Shown: positions 25,469 through 34,908 of the stretch, piece after piece
Layout of the letters: every line of letters begins with the position of its first letter
Position numbering within the stretch: the stretch's first letter is position 1
Assembly (NCBI GenBank): GCA_026990035.1
Contig: JALSIM010000040.1
Coordinates: forward strand, 235,461 to 299,460
Origin: Alphaproteobacteria bacterium
GTDB taxonomy: Bacteria; Pseudomonadota; Alphaproteobacteria; Geminicoccales; Geminicoccaceae
DNA: 64,000 bases
Direction: 5' to 3'
Notes under the pieces: generated by a model
Told to the model about the DNA's origin: nothing
The model's input: the letters and a program-made list of their open reading frames with translations, nothing else
The model's database searches: none
Translations under genes and position numbers: made by a program

Positions 25469-26452
25469 TCACGTGGGTCCGGGAAGGTCGCGGCGGCCGG
25501 CGATGACGTGGTCGAGACGGTGATCCTCGATTCCCGCCGGTTCCTGATGGATGAGGATCTCCGCCCCCGGGAACGCGGCCTCGAGGCGCCGCTCCAGGGC
25601 ATCGGCGATGTCGTGGGCGGCCCGGACCGTGAGCTCGGGGTCGAATTCGACGTGCATCTCGACGAACATCGTCCGGCCGGCCCGCCGGGTGCGCAGATCG
25701 TGGACCCCGCGCACCTCCGGCTCGGTGCGGACGAGCTCCAGGATCCGCGCCCGGACGGCGGTCGGCAGCTCCCGGTCCATTAGCACGTCCACCGCCTGAC
25801 GGCCGATCCGCACCGCGTGGAAGGCGAGATAGGCGGCGATCAGGGCGGCGATGACCGGATCCGGCCGGGACCAGCCGAATTCGCCGACCAGGAACAGCGA
25901 CAACAGAGTCGCGAAATTGGTCAGGAAGTCGGCCCGGTAGTGGACCGCGTCGGCGGCGATCGCCTGGGATCCGGTGCGCGCGACAACATGCCGCTGGAGG
26001 GCGAGGAGCAGGGCGGTGACGAGGATCGCGAGGAGCATCACCAGCATCCCGAAGCCGCTCGCCCGGAGGGTCGGCGGTGCGATCAGCCGCTGCACCCCCT
26101 CGACGAGAACGAACAGGGCGGCGCCGAGGACGAGGGCCGCCTGGGCGAGGGCGCTCAGCGCCTCGGCCTTGCCATGGCCGAAACGGTGGCTACGGTCGGG
26201 GGGCTGCCGGGCGACCCGGACGCTCAGATAGGTGACACCGGAGGCGAGGATGTCGGTGAGGCTGTCGATGGTCGAGGACAGCAGGGCCAGGGACCCGGTC
26301 AGGATCGCCGCCAGCAGCTTGAGCGTGGCGAGAGAGACGGCGACCGCGAGGCTGGCGGTGGCGGCGAGGCTCTGCAGGCGGCCGGGATCTTCGGGTAACA
26401 GCCTGGGCATCATCGGGGATATCGGGCTTGACCGGGATCGCGGGGTGGCCAT
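25469..26452 (-). CDS. cation diffusion facilitator (FieF/YiiP-like)
   Basis: A 327-residue inner-membrane metal exporter with six membrane helices and a cytoplasmic C-terminal domain from about residue 215. Transport-site residues are visible as the D-x3-D of SSTIDSLTDI in helix 2 and H-x3-D of HYRADF in helix 5; HRFGHGKAE and the C-terminal DLRTRRAG and MHVEFDP segments match zinc/iron exporters. The first ATG (26452) is used; ATG 26413 is a plausible alternative. Substrate is probably zinc or iron. Confidence 0.9.
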   Translation of the reverse strand: MATPRSRSSPISPMMPRLLPEDPGRLQSLAATASLAVAVSLATLKLLAAILTGSLALLSSTIDSLTDILASGVTYLSVRVARQPPDRSHRFGHGKAEALSALAQAALVLGAALFVLVEGVQRLIAPPTLRASGFGMLVMLLAILVTALLLALQRHVVARTGSQAIAADAVHYRADFLTNFATLLSLFLVGEFGWSRPDPVIAALIAAYLAFHAVRIGRQAVDVLMDRELPTAVRARILELVRTEPEVRGVHDLRTRRAGRTMFVEMHVEFDPELTVRAAHDIADALERRLEAAFPGAEILIHQEPAGIEDHRLDHVIAGRRDLPGPT

Positions 26453-26599
26453 TTCGGGATTGACGGAAGCCCGGCGGCCGCACCGCCCCGCCTCCCGGCG
26501 GCGGCCGGCGGGGCCGCGCTCGGACCGCCGCCGGATTTGCCGCGGCCCGCGGTCGTCCGGTACAGCTTAGCGGGATCACAGCACACCGGGAAGGACGAG

Positions 26600-28480
26600 A
26601 TGGCGGTTGTCGACAAGGTGGAGGGAGAAACCGGCGAGGAGGCGGGCCTGCGCCAGCCGCTGGAGACGGCGGTGGTGCGCTTCGCCGGCGACAGTGGCGA
26701 CGGCGTACAGCTCACCGGCAGCCTCTTCACGCTATCGACCGCCCTCGCGCATCACGATCTCGCCACCTTCCCCGATTTTCCGGCGGAGATCCGCGCCCCG
26801 GCCGGGACCACCTACGGGGTCTCCGCCTTCCAGATCCATTTCGGCGGTCGCGAGATCCGCACCATCGGCGACCGGCCGGACGTGCTGGTGGCCCTCAACC
26901 CCGCCGCCCTCAAGGTCAATCTCGGCGATCTGCGGCCGGGCACGGTGGTGATCCTCGATGTCGGCAGCTTCACCGAACGCAATCTGCGAAAGGCCGGTTT
27001 CACCGAGGATCCGCGCGAGGACGGCAGCCTCGATCCCTTCCGGGTGGTGGCCCTCGACATCTCCGGGCTGACCCGGCGGGCGGTGGCCGACACCGGTCTC
27101 ACCTCGCGCGAGCAGCTCCGCTGCAAGAACTTCTTCGCCCTCGGCCTCGTCTTCTGGATGTTCGACCGCGAGCTCGGGCCGGTGATCGAATGGACGCGCC
27201 AGAAGTTCGGCCGCAAGCCGGCGCTGTGCGAGGCCAACATCGCCGCTCTCAAGGCCGGCCACGCCCTCGGCGAGACCGCCGAGCTGCCCCAGCTTCCCGC
27301 CTTCCAGGTGCCGCCGGCGAGCATCGCTCCCGGTCTCTACCGGGCGGTCACCGGTTCGGAGGCGCTCGCCTTCGGGCTTCTCGACGGCGCCCGCAAGGCG
27401 GGCCTGCAGCTCACCTTCTGCTCCTATCCCATCACCCCGGCCTCGCCGCTCCTCCACGTGCTCGCGCGGCTGCGCGGCTACGGTGTCACCACCTTCCAGG
27501 CGGAGGACGAGATCGCCGCCGTCTGCGCCGCCATCGGGGCCTCCTACGCCGGCGCCCTCGGCGTCACTTCGAGCTCGGGGCCGGGCATCTCTCTCAAGAG
27601 CGAAGCGATCGGGCTCGCGGTGATGACCGAGCTGCCGCTGGTGATCGTCAACACCCAGCGGGCCGGCCCCTCCACCGGGATGCCGACCAAGACCGAGCAG
27701 TCCGATCTCCTCCAGGCCCTCTACGGGCGCAACGGCGACGCGCCGATCGTGGTCTTGGCCGCCGCCAGCCCCGCCGACTGCTTCACCATGGCCCGGGAGG
27801 CGGTGCGCATCGCCGTCGGCCACATGACGCCCGTCATGCTGCTCTCCGACGGCTTTCTCGCCAACGCCGCCGAGCCCTGGAAGATCCCCGACCTCGACAC
27901 GCTGCCCGCCTTCCCGGTCCGCTTCCGCACCGATCCCGAGGGCTTCGCTCCCTACGCCCGCGACGAACGGCTGGTGCGGCCCTGGGTCAGACCCGGCACC
28001 CCCGGTCTCCAGCACCGGATCGGCGGTCTCGAGAAGCAGCACGAGACCGGCGAGGTCTCCTACGACCCCGAGAACCATCAGCGGATGACCGATCTGCGCT
28101 GGAACAAGGTGCTCGCGGTCGCCGAGGACATCCCCGAGCAGACCCTCGAGCAGGGCGATCCCGGGGATCGCGTCTGTGTCGTCGGCTGGGGCAGCACCTA
28201 CGGGCCGATCAGCCGGGCGGTGACCACCCGGAGACGGCGCGGCGAGAAGGTGGCCCATCTCCATCTGCGCCATCTCTGGCCGCTGCCGCGCAATCTCGGC
28301 CGCCTGCTGTCCGGCTTCGAGAAGATCCTCGTCCCGGAGATGAACAAGGGCCAGCTCGTCCATCTCCTGCGGAGCCAGTATCTGGTCCCGGCCATGGGCC
28401 TCTCCAAGGTGAGCGGCCGGCCCTTCGCGGTCGCCGAACTGGAACAGGCTCTCGACCGCCTCTCGGAGGAACGCCCGTGA
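26600..28480 (+). CDS. korA: 2-oxoacid:ferredoxin oxidoreductase, fused gamma-alpha subunit (KorA type)
   Basis: A 626-residue subunit with an N-terminal gamma domain (about residues 20-210, starting VVRFAGDSGDGVQLTG) joined to the alpha domain (about 230-600, with YPITPASPLLH and TSSSGPGISLKSEAIGLAV). With KorB it oxidises 2-oxoglutarate or a related 2-oxoacid to acyl-CoA and CO2, reducing ferredoxin. ATG 26600 follows GGGAAGGA. Its stop overlaps the KorB start (GTGA). The fused gamma-alpha layout fits oxygen-tolerant KorAB; 2-oxoglutarate is the likely but unproven substrate. Confidence 0.88.
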   Translation: MAVVDKVEGETGEEAGLRQPLETAVVRFAGDSGDGVQLTGSLFTLSTALAHHDLATFPDFPAEIRAPAGTTYGVSAFQIHFGGREIRTIGDRPDVLVALNPAALKVNLGDLRPGTVVILDVGSFTERNLRKAGFTEDPREDGSLDPFRVVALDISGLTRRAVADTGLTSREQLRCKNFFALGLVFWMFDRELGPVIEWTRQKFGRKPALCEANIAALKAGHALGETAELPQLPAFQVPPASIAPGLYRAVTGSEALAFGLLDGARKAGLQLTFCSYPITPASPLLHVLARLRGYGVTTFQAEDEIAAVCAAIGASYAGALGVTSSSGPGISLKSEAIGLAVMTELPLVIVNTQRAGPSTGMPTKTEQSDLLQALYGRNGDAPIVVLAAASPADCFTMAREAVRIAVGHMTPVMLLSDGFLANAAEPWKIPDLDTLPAFPVRFRTDPEGFAPYARDERLVRPWVRPGTPGLQHRIGGLEKQHETGEVSYDPENHQRMTDLRWNKVLAVAEDIPEQTLEQGDPGDRVCVVGWGSTYGPISRAVTTRRRRGEKVAHLHLRHLWPLPRNLGRLLSGFEKILVPEMNKGQLVHLLRSQYLVPAMGLSKVSGRPFAVAELEQALDRLSEERP

Positions 28481-29496
28481 ACGCCCCCGCCCGTGCCCTG
28501 AAGCCCAAGGATTACGCCTCGGATCAGGAGGTGCGCTGGTGCGCCGGCTGCGGCGACTACGCCGTCCTCAAGGCCGTGGAACGGGTGCTGGCCGAGATCG
28601 GGGCCGATCCCGCCGGCACCGTCTTCGTCTCCGGGATCGGCTGCGCCGCGCGTTTTCCCTACTATGTCGCCACCTACGGCTTCCACGGTATCCACGGCCG
28701 CGCGCCGGCCATCGCCACCGGCGTCAAGCTGGCCAATCCGGAGCTCGACGTCTGGGTGATCGGCGGTGACGGCGACATGCTGTCGATCGGCGCCACTCAT
28801 CTGGCCCACACCCTCAGACGCAACCCGGATCTCACGCTGCTGCTGTTCAACAACGAGGTCTACGGGCTCACCAAGGGCCAGCTCTCGCCGACCGCACCGC
28901 CCGGTTCGCGGACCCCGACCAGCCCCCTGGGCTCGGTGGAGAGCCCGCTTTCCGCCTGCCGTTTCGCGCTGGCCGCCGGGGCCCGCTTCGTCGCCCGGGG
29001 CATCGACACCCAGAAGGATCTCACGGGGATCCTCCGCGCCGCCCACGATCACCCGGGCACCGGCTTCGTCGAGATCCTCCAGAACTGCATCGTCTACAAC
29101 GACGGCGCCTTCGCCGCGATCACCGAGCGGGCGACGGCGGCCGAGCACCAGATCCATCCGGTCCACGGCGAGCCCCTGCTGTTCGGGGCCGCGCGCGACA
29201 AGGGCCTGCGCCTCGCCGCCGACGGCAGCGGTCTCGAGGTGATCGAGATCGGCGCCGACGGGGCGGGACTCGAGGAAGTGATCCGGTTCGATCGCACCAA
29301 CCTCGCTCTGGCGACGATGCTGGCCTCCCTCGAGCCGCCGCTGCCGGTGGCCATCGGCGTGCTCTACGACAATCCGGCGCCGGTCTCCTACGAGCGGGCG
29401 CTCCGGGCCCAGGAGGAGGCGGAGCGGGCCCGGATCGGCGAGGCGGATCTCGGCGCCATGCTGCGGCAGGGACCGGTGTGGATGGTCACCGCCTGA
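28477..29496 (+). CDS. korB: 2-oxoacid:ferredoxin oxidoreductase beta subunit (KorB type)
   Basis: A 339-residue thiamine-diphosphate subunit. GTG 28477 overlaps the korA stop. Four cysteines suited to hold the iron-sulfur cluster are C22 and C25 (WCAGCGDY), C56 (GIGCAAR) and C204 (LQNCIVYND). The thiamine-diphosphate motif is GDGD at 97-100 with N125/N126 downstream. It works as a complex with KorA in the cytoplasm. No ferredoxin gene is in the window. Confidence 0.9.
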   Translation: MNAPARALKPKDYASDQEVRWCAGCGDYAVLKAVERVLAEIGADPAGTVFVSGIGCAARFPYYVATYGFHGIHGRAPAIATGVKLANPELDVWVIGGDGDMLSIGATHLAHTLRRNPDLTLLLFNNEVYGLTKGQLSPTAPPGSRTPTSPLGSVESPLSACRFALAAGARFVARGIDTQKDLTGILRAAHDHPGTGFVEILQNCIVYNDGAFAAITERATAAEHQIHPVHGEPLLFGAARDKGLRLAADGSGLEVIEIGADGAGLEEVIRFDRTNLALATMLASLEPPLPVAIGVLYDNPAPVSYERALRAQEEAERARIGEADLGAMLRQGPVWMVTA

Positions 29497-29523
29497 ACCC
29501 GGCGGCGCCGCCTTCCACGGGTT
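29496..29523. terminator. candidate bidirectional hairpin between korB and the PDZ protein gene
   Basis: AACCCG (29496-29501) pairs with CGGGTT (29518-29523), and the loop contains the self-complementary GGCGGCGCCGCC (29501-29512). It fills the gap between two convergent genes. No T-run follows, so termination is only suggested. Confidence 0.35.
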
Positions 29524-30498
29524 TCAGTGGAGGGAAGGGCGCTTCAGATAGTCGGCGCGATCGGCGCTCTCGATCTCGAGGCTCAGACGTTCCTCCCCGC
29601 GCCGGACGGTGAGCGGGACGAGGGTGCCCGCCGGCCCCAGCTCCCAGACGAGGTGGTAGAAGTCCGACAGGTCGCAGACCGGCAGCTCGCCGACGCTGAC
29701 GATCCGGTCCCCGGCCTCGACGCCGGCCCGGGCCGCCGGACCGCCGGGCACGGTGTTGAGCACCGCGAGCCCCTCCTCGTCCTCGAGCAGATAGAGACCG
29801 AGCCAGGGGCGGGCGGGGCGCCGGGCGCGGCCGCGGGTGACGAGATCGTCGAGCACCGGCTGCAGGAGATCCACGGGCAGCGCCATGTTGAGCGAATCCG
29901 GCCGCTGTTCGGTGCCGGTCCGCACCTGGAGCGAACCGATGCCCACCAGCAGCCCCCGCTTGTCGAGACAGGCGGCGCCGCCCCACAGGGGATGGGGCGG
30001 GGCGAGAAACAGCGCGTCCTCCACCAGATACTCCCAGTAGCCGGCGAATTCACGGCGCGCCAGCAGCACCGTGCGGAGGGCCATCGCCGGCCCGCCGTGC
30101 GCCGCCATCACCAGGGATTCGCCGACCCGGAGATCGGCCGCGCGGCCGAATTCGAGCGGCGGCGCCTCGATCGGCGCCTCCGCCTGGACGAGGCCGAAGC
30201 CGGTCTCGAAATCGTAGCCCAGGAGATGGCCGGAGACCACCTCGCCGCGGGAGGTGGTGAGCCACACCCGGCTGGCTTCGCAGACCAGATAGCCGACCGT
30301 GAGCACGAGGCCGTTTTCGTGGATCAGCACGCCGCTGCCCTCGCGCTCGGTACCCAGGGTCTCGGCGGTGAAGGCGTCCTCCGGGATCAGGGCCTTGAGG
30401 CCCAGCACCGCGTCCAGTGTCGGCTCGAGAGGGAAATCGATCTCCTCCTGACGCGGCCGCTCGTCGCGGGGGATGGCGGGACGGGTGGATCGGGACAT
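29524..30498 (-). CDS. HtrA-like protein with PDZ domain, catalytic triad absent
   Basis: A 324-residue protein with a trypsin-like S1C domain (about residues 50-215) and one PDZ domain (about 228-315). By alignment with HtrA motifs, the catalytic His of TNAHVV is Y70 (TVGYLV), Asp of TDLAL is G100 (TGFGL), and the Ser of GNSGG falls at G173 (LWGGAA). All three are lost, so it should not be a protease. There is no signal peptide, pointing to the cytoplasm, unlike the active HtrA at 19527-21029. The frame is intact, suggesting a retained binding or scaffold role. Confidence 0.75.
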   Translation of the reverse strand: MSRSTRPAIPRDERPRQEEIDFPLEPTLDAVLGLKALIPEDAFTAETLGTEREGSGVLIHENGLVLTVGYLVCEASRVWLTTSRGEVVSGHLLGYDFETGFGLVQAEAPIEAPPLEFGRAADLRVGESLVMAAHGGPAMALRTVLLARREFAGYWEYLVEDALFLAPPHPLWGGAACLDKRGLLVGIGSLQVRTGTEQRPDSLNMALPVDLLQPVLDDLVTRGRARRPARPWLGLYLLEDEEGLAVLNTVPGGPAARAGVEAGDRIVSVGELPVCDLSDFYHLVWELGPAGTLVPLTVRRGEERLSLEIESADRADYLKRPSLH

Positions 30499-30623
30499 CG
30501 GCTGCACACCTCGAGGCAAGGACGGCGCTATGGGGGCATAAGTCGGAGCGGCGACGCGGTTCGTCAACCGCGGGGCGAGCGGGAGACGGTGGTCGTTCGC
30601 CGTCTCGCGGAGGAGGCGTGCCC

Positions 30624-31838
30624 TCAGCCGGTGAAGGCCTGGATGCCGGTCTGGGCCCGGCCGAGGATGAGGGCGTGGATGTCGTGGGTGCCCTCGTAGG
30701 TGTTGACCGCTTCCAGGTTCATCACGTGGCGGATGACGTGGAATTCGTCGGCGATGCCGTTGCCGCCGTGCATGTCGCGGGCGGTGCGGGCGATCTCCAG
30801 CGCCTTGCCGCAGTTGTTCCGCTTGATCAGCGAGATGGCTTCCGGCGCCGCCCGTCCCTCGTCGAGGAGCCGTCCGACCCGCAGGCAGGCCTGGAGGCCG
30901 AGGGCGATCTCGGTCTGCATGTCGGCGAGCTTCTTCTGGACGAGCTGGGTGGCGGCGAGCGGGCGCCCGAACTGTTTTCGGTCCAGCACGTAGTCCCGGG
31001 CCCGGTGCCAGCAGAATTCGGCCGCTCCCATCGCCCCCCAGGCGATGCCGTAGCGGGCGCGGTTGAGACAGCCGAAGGGCCCCCGGAGCCCCTGCACGCC
31101 GGGCAGGAGATTGGCTTCGGGGACGAACACCTCGTCCATCAGGATCATCCCGGTGATCGAGGCCCGGAGCGCGAACTTGCCCTCGATCTTCGGGGTCTCG
31201 ATGCCCTTCATCCCGCGTTCGAGGAGAAAGCCGCGGATCACCCCTTCCTCGTCCTTGGCCCAGACGACCATGAGGTCGGCGATGGGGCTGTTGGTGATCC
31301 AGTTCTTGGCCCCGGAAAGCAGCCAGCCGCCTTCGGTCCGGCGGGCGCGGCTGCGCATGCCGCCGGCATCCGAGCCGTGGTCGGGCTCGGTCAGGCCGAA
31401 GCAGCCGACGATCTCGCCGCGGGCGAGCCGCGGCAGCCAGGTCCGGCGCTGCTCCTCGGTGCCGTAGGCGTGGATCGGATACATGACGAGGGAGGATTGC
31501 ACGCTCATCGCCGAGCGATAGCCGGAATCGACCCGCTCGATCTCGCGCGCGATCAGCCCGTAGGCGACATAGTTGGTGCCGGCGCAGCCGTATTCCTCGG
31601 GCAGGGTCGAGCCGAGAAAGCCGAGCTCCCCCATCTCGGTCAGGATCTCGCGATCGAACCGCTCCTGCCGGTTGGCCTCGAGGATCCGCGGCATCAGCCG
31701 GTTCTGGGCGTAGTCGTGGGCCGCCTGCTGGATCAGCCGTTCCTCCTCGCCGAGCTGATCCTGGAGGCGGAAAGGATCGAGCCAGTCGAACGGGGCGAGG
31801 CGGGCGCTTGCGGCACCGGTAGCGGCGGTGGCGGTCAT
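30624..31838 (-). CDS. gcdH: glutaryl-CoA dehydrogenase / acyl-CoA dehydrogenase
   Basis: A 404-residue FAD enzyme. The catalytic Glu is E382 in [10 protein letters not shown], and [12 protein letters not shown] with its Arg, used by glutaryl-CoA dehydrogenases to bind the substrate carboxylate, is present. [12 protein letters not shown] and the FAD segments are standard. ATG 31838 (MTATAAT) is chosen; the frame is open to 32006. The enzyme oxidatively decarboxylates glutaryl-CoA to crotonyl-CoA in lysine and aromatic breakdown. Glutaryl-CoA is the best guess within the acyl-CoA dehydrogenase family. Confidence 0.88.
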   Translation of the reverse strand: MTATAATGAASARLAPFDWLDPFRLQDQLGEEERLIQQAAHDYAQNRLMPRILEANRQERFDREILTEMGELGFLGSTLPEEYGCAGTNYVAYGLIAREIERVDSGYRSAMSVQSSLVMYPIHAYGTEEQRRTWLPRLARGEIVGCFGLTEPDHGSDAGGMRSRARRTEGGWLLSGAKNWITNSPIADLMVVWAKDEEGVIRGFLLERGMKGIETPKIEGKFALRASITGMILMDEVFVPEANLLPGVQGLRGPFGCLNRARYGIAWGAMGAAEFCWHRARDYVLDRKQFGRPLAATQLVQKKLADMQTEIALGLQACLRVGRLLDEGRAAPEAISLIKRNNCGKALEIARTARDMHGGNGIADEFHVIRHVMNLEAVNTYEGTHDIHALILGRAQTGIQAFTG

Positions 31839-32042
31839 GGTGGTGGCTTTCCTTCCGATGACGGCGATGCGGGATCGACGGGCACGGCCACCGCGAGGCG
31901 GCCGGCGATCTCGCCCTTTTTCCAGCACAAGGATCTCCCCTTCGGCAAGCGGCTGCCACGCTCCCTCGCTCGGCCGACGGGCCGGAACGCCGAGCCGTGG
32001 GCACACGGGGCGGGCGTGCTCGGGGGCGTGGGAGGGGCGCGG

Positions 32043-32072
32043 TTGGGTCCGGCCGCGGGTTCGTGCTATCAG
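32043..32072 (+). promoter_or_regulatory. candidate promoter of the AMP nucleosidase gene
   Basis: TTGGGT (32043-32048), 18-base spacer, TATCAG (32067-32072), 30 bases before the start codon. Match to the sigma70 consensus is moderate, so confidence is low. Confidence 0.3.
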
Positions 32073-32101
32073 AGAGGGGAAGAACAGCGATCCGGACCTG
32101 C

Positions 32102-33583
32102 ATGGACGATCTTCTCGAGCTCTTTCGTGCCTGCGGCGTGCGCGAGCCCTCGGTGGAGGAGGACGCGGACGCCGCCGTCGCCCGCATCACCGCCCTCTAC
32201 GAGGGGGCGGTCGCGCGCCTGCGGGACGCCTTCACCGATTATCTGCGCAGGGGCCGCGAGCCGGAGGCGATCGACGCCCACTACCCCTTCGTCGGCATCC
32301 GGGTCGGCGCCGCCGATCTCAATCTCGACGGAAGGCTCGCCTACGGTGTTCTCCACGATCCCGGGATCTACGGCACCACCGTCACCCGTCCCGATCTGTT
32401 CGCCGACTACTACCGGACCCAGATCGGCCTCCTGATGAAGAACCACGGTGTGCCGGTGGTGATCGGCGTCAGCCGGCGGCCGATCCCGCTGCCCTTCGTG
32501 GTCGAGGCGGTGACCGCCCGGGTGCCGCCGGAGCGGCTGCATCGGGTGCAGCATCTGTTCCCGATGCCGGATCTCAGCCGCACCGACGATTCGATCGCCA
32601 ACGGCACCTGGCGGGGCGCGCCCGACGAGCCGCGGCCGCTGGCCCTGTTCACCGCCGAACGGGTCGATTACAGCCTCGACCGGCTGAGCCACTACACCGG
32701 CACCAGCCCGGAGCACTTCCAGCGCTACATCCTGCTCACCAACTATCAGCGCTACTGCGATCATTTCCTGGAGATCGCCGGGCGCGAGGTGGCGGAAGGC
32801 GAGGAATACGACCGGCTGGTGGTGCCGGGGGACATCGTCACCGCCAATCCGCGCTTCCATCAACCGGCCGAGAACGGCGAGCCGCCCCTGCATCTGCCGC
32901 AGATGCCCGCCTATCATCTGACGCGGCCCGATCATCGCGGCATCACCCTCGTCAACATCGGGGTCGGCCCGAGCAACGCCCGCACCATCACCGATCACCT
33001 GGCGGTCCTGCGGCCGCACTGCTGGCTCATGCTCGGCCACTGCGCCGGTCTCCGGCGCAGCCAGCAGCTCGGCGACTACGTCCTGTCCCACGGCTACGTC
33101 CGCGAGGACGGGGTGCTCGATCAGGAGGTGCCCCTGTTCGTCCCGGTACCCCCCATCGCCGAGGTCCAGATCGCGCTCCAGGAGGCGGTGGCCCGGATCA
33201 CCGGCGTCTCCGGTCTCGATCTCAAGACCCGGATGCGGACCGGCACGGTGGCGACGACCGCCAACCGCAACTGGGAGCTCCGCTACGGCGAGCTCTACGA
33301 ACGGCTCAACCAGGCGCGGGCGATCGCCGTCGACATGGAGAGCGCCACCATCGCCGCCAACGGCCTGCGTTTCCGGGTGCCCTACGGGACCCTGCTCTGC
33401 GTCTCCGACAAGCCCCTGCACGGCGAGCTCAAGCTCCGGGGGATGGCGACCCGGTTCTACCGCGAACGGGTCAGCCAGCATCTGCTGGTCGGCATCGAGA
33501 CGGTCCGGCTCCTGCGCGCCCAGGGCTCGGAGCGGCTCCATTCGCGCAAGCTCCGGAGCTTCGACGAGCCGGCCTTCCGCTGA
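32102..33583 (+). CDS. amn: AMP nucleosidase
   Basis: A 493-residue enzyme hydrolysing AMP to adenine and ribose 5-phosphate. The length matches E. coli Amn (484). The N-terminal domain has YPFVGIRVG and ETAD-type AMP-binding segments; the C-terminal phosphorylase-like domain has [25 protein letters not shown] sequence and the catalytic region [13 protein letters not shown] near residue 415. ATG 32102 begins the conserved region; a longer frame from 31997 is Gly/Arg-rich and unlikely. The gene is divergent from gcdH and appears to stand alone. Confidence 0.92.
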   Translation: MDDLLELFRACGVREPSVEEDADAAVARITALYEGAVARLRDAFTDYLRRGREPEAIDAHYPFVGIRVGAADLNLDGRLAYGVLHDPGIYGTTVTRPDLFADYYRTQIGLLMKNHGVPVVIGVSRRPIPLPFVVEAVTARVPPERLHRVQHLFPMPDLSRTDDSIANGTWRGAPDEPRPLALFTAERVDYSLDRLSHYTGTSPEHFQRYILLTNYQRYCDHFLEIAGREVAEGEEYDRLVVPGDIVTANPRFHQPAENGEPPLHLPQMPAYHLTRPDHRGITLVNIGVGPSNARTITDHLAVLRPHCWLMLGHCAGLRRSQQLGDYVLSHGYVREDGVLDQEVPLFVPVPPIAEVQIALQEAVARITGVSGLDLKTRMRTGTVATTANRNWELRYGELYERLNQARAIAVDMESATIAANGLRFRVPYGTLLCVSDKPLHGELKLRGMATRFYRERVSQHLLVGIETVRLLRAQGSERLHSRKLRSFDEPAFR

Positions 33584-33612
33584 CCGGGAGCCGGGCGGCG
33601 GGGAGGAGCGGT

Positions 33613-33813
33613 TCAGTCGAGGGCGTCGCGGATGGTGGTGCCGAGATCGGTCCACATGGTGACGCTGGAATCGGCGAAGGCGACGATGCCGGTGATCGCG
33701 GTGATCGCCACCATCGCCGCGAGGAGGGCGTATTCGACCGCGTTCGAGCCGCGGCGATCGGCGAGAAACCGCAGCAGGCGGCGCCGGAGATGCGTCGTCG
33801 TCGGAAGATTCAT
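33613..33813 (-). CDS. Flp family type IVb pilin
   Basis: A 66-residue prepilin. After a basic leader (LRRRLLRFLADRRGSNAVEYALLAA read from residue 9) comes the conserved Gly-x-x-AVEYALL start of Flp pilins, with Glu at the fifth position of the mature protein and one hydrophobic helix. A prepilin peptidase would cleave in the RRGSNA region. No tad/cpa assembly genes are in the window, so this is an isolated pilin copy. The longer frame from 33966 is not needed. Confidence 0.82.
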   Translation of the reverse strand: MNLPTTTHLRRRLLRFLADRRGSNAVEYALLAAMVAITAITGIVAFADSSVTMWTDLGTTIRDALD

Positions 33814-33862
33814 CGCGACCCCGCCAGCGATGGCCGTCGCTGCCATTCTCGGCGGCAAATCC

Positions 33863-34876
33863 TTAACAGAGGGTTGAGGCGGCGGGAGCGGGCGTGTCCT
33901 CGCGTACGCAGGCGGCGGCTTCGCGCAGGAGATCCGGCCGGGCGCCGGCGCGGACCATCCCCTCACCGAGGCTGCGCCGCCAGGCCCGGGCCCCGGGCAG
34001 GCCGTTGAAGAGCCCCAGCATGTGCCGGCCGATCGCCTTCAGGGGCACGCCGCGGTCGGCCGCGCGGGCGGCGTAGGCGGCCATCGCCTCGACCACTTCG
34101 CGGCGGTCGGTGGGGGGCCCCGCCCCGAACAGCGCCCGGTCGAGCTCGGCGAGGCGCCAGGGATTACCGTAGGCCTCCCGTCCCAGCATCACCCCGTCCA
34201 CCGCCCGGAGATGGTCCCGCACCTCGGCGACCGTCCGGATGCCGCCGTTGGCGACGATCACGAGATCCGGCCGCTGCCGCTTGAGACGGCGCGGAACCTC
34301 GTGACGCAGGGGCGGCACCTCCCGGTTTTCCCTGGGGCTGAGGCCGGTCAGCCAGGCCTTGCGGGCATGGACCACGAACACCTCGCAGCCGGCGGCGGCG
34401 ACGGCATCGACGAATTCCGCGAAGAAGCCGTAATCGTCGCGGTGGTCGATGCCGATCCGGCATTTGACGGTGACCGGCAGGGAGGTGGCGGCGCGCATCG
34501 CGGCGACGCAGTCGGCGACCCGTGCGGGCTCGGCCATCAGGCAGGCGCCGAAAGCCCCCTTCCGCACCCGCGGCGAGGGGCAGCCGCAGTTGAGGTTGAT
34601 CTCATCGTAGCCGAAATCTTCGCCGATCCGGGCGGCGAAGGCGAGATCGCGGGGCTCGCCGCCGCCGAGCTGCAAGGCCAGCGGCCGTTCGGCCGGATCG
34701 AAGGCCAGCAGTCGCTCTCGGTCGCCGTACCGGATCGCCGCCGCGGTCACCATCTCGGTGTAGAGCAGCGCGTGCGGCGCCAGCAGCCGGTGGAAATAGC
34801 GGCAGTGGCGGTCGGTCCTGTCCATCATCGGCGCCACGCAGAGGCGCCGATCCAAGCTCTTCCGGCTCGTCCGCAT
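33863..34876 (-). CDS. dusA: tRNA-dihydrouridine(20/20a) synthase
   Basis: A 337-residue FMN enzyme that reduces uridine to dihydrouridine in the D-loop of tRNA. The N-terminal RLCVAPMMDRTDRHCRYFHRL pattern (shown in part), INLNCGCPSPRV and the catalytic cysteine C112 in FGACLMAEP are typical of DusA; the FMN/phosphate site VKCRIGID is present. ATG 34876 gives a standard DusA N-terminus. It follows the M81 gene by 32 bases on the same strand and may be read from that operon, though its role is unrelated. Confidence 0.92.
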   Translation of the reverse strand: MRTSRKSLDRRLCVAPMMDRTDRHCRYFHRLLAPHALLYTEMVTAAAIRYGDRERLLAFDPAERPLALQLGGGEPRDLAFAARIGEDFGYDEINLNCGCPSPRVRKGAFGACLMAEPARVADCVAAMRAATSLPVTVKCRIGIDHRDDYGFFAEFVDAVAAAGCEVFVVHARKAWLTGLSPRENREVPPLRHEVPRRLKRQRPDLVIVANGGIRTVAEVRDHLRAVDGVMLGREAYGNPWRLAELDRALFGAGPPTDRREVVEAMAAYAARAADRGVPLKAIGRHMLGLFNGLPGARAWRRSLGEGMVRAGARPDLLREAAACVREDTPAPAASTLC

Positions 34877-34908
34877 GAACCGGCAAACTGGCCCGCCCGG
34901 CCCCGCTG

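Noticed and set aside
30583..30606. Terminator after gcdH (GAGACGG/CCGTCTC stem)
   Set aside because: A 7-bp stem with a 10-base loop and no T-run on the minus strand; common by chance at this GC content.
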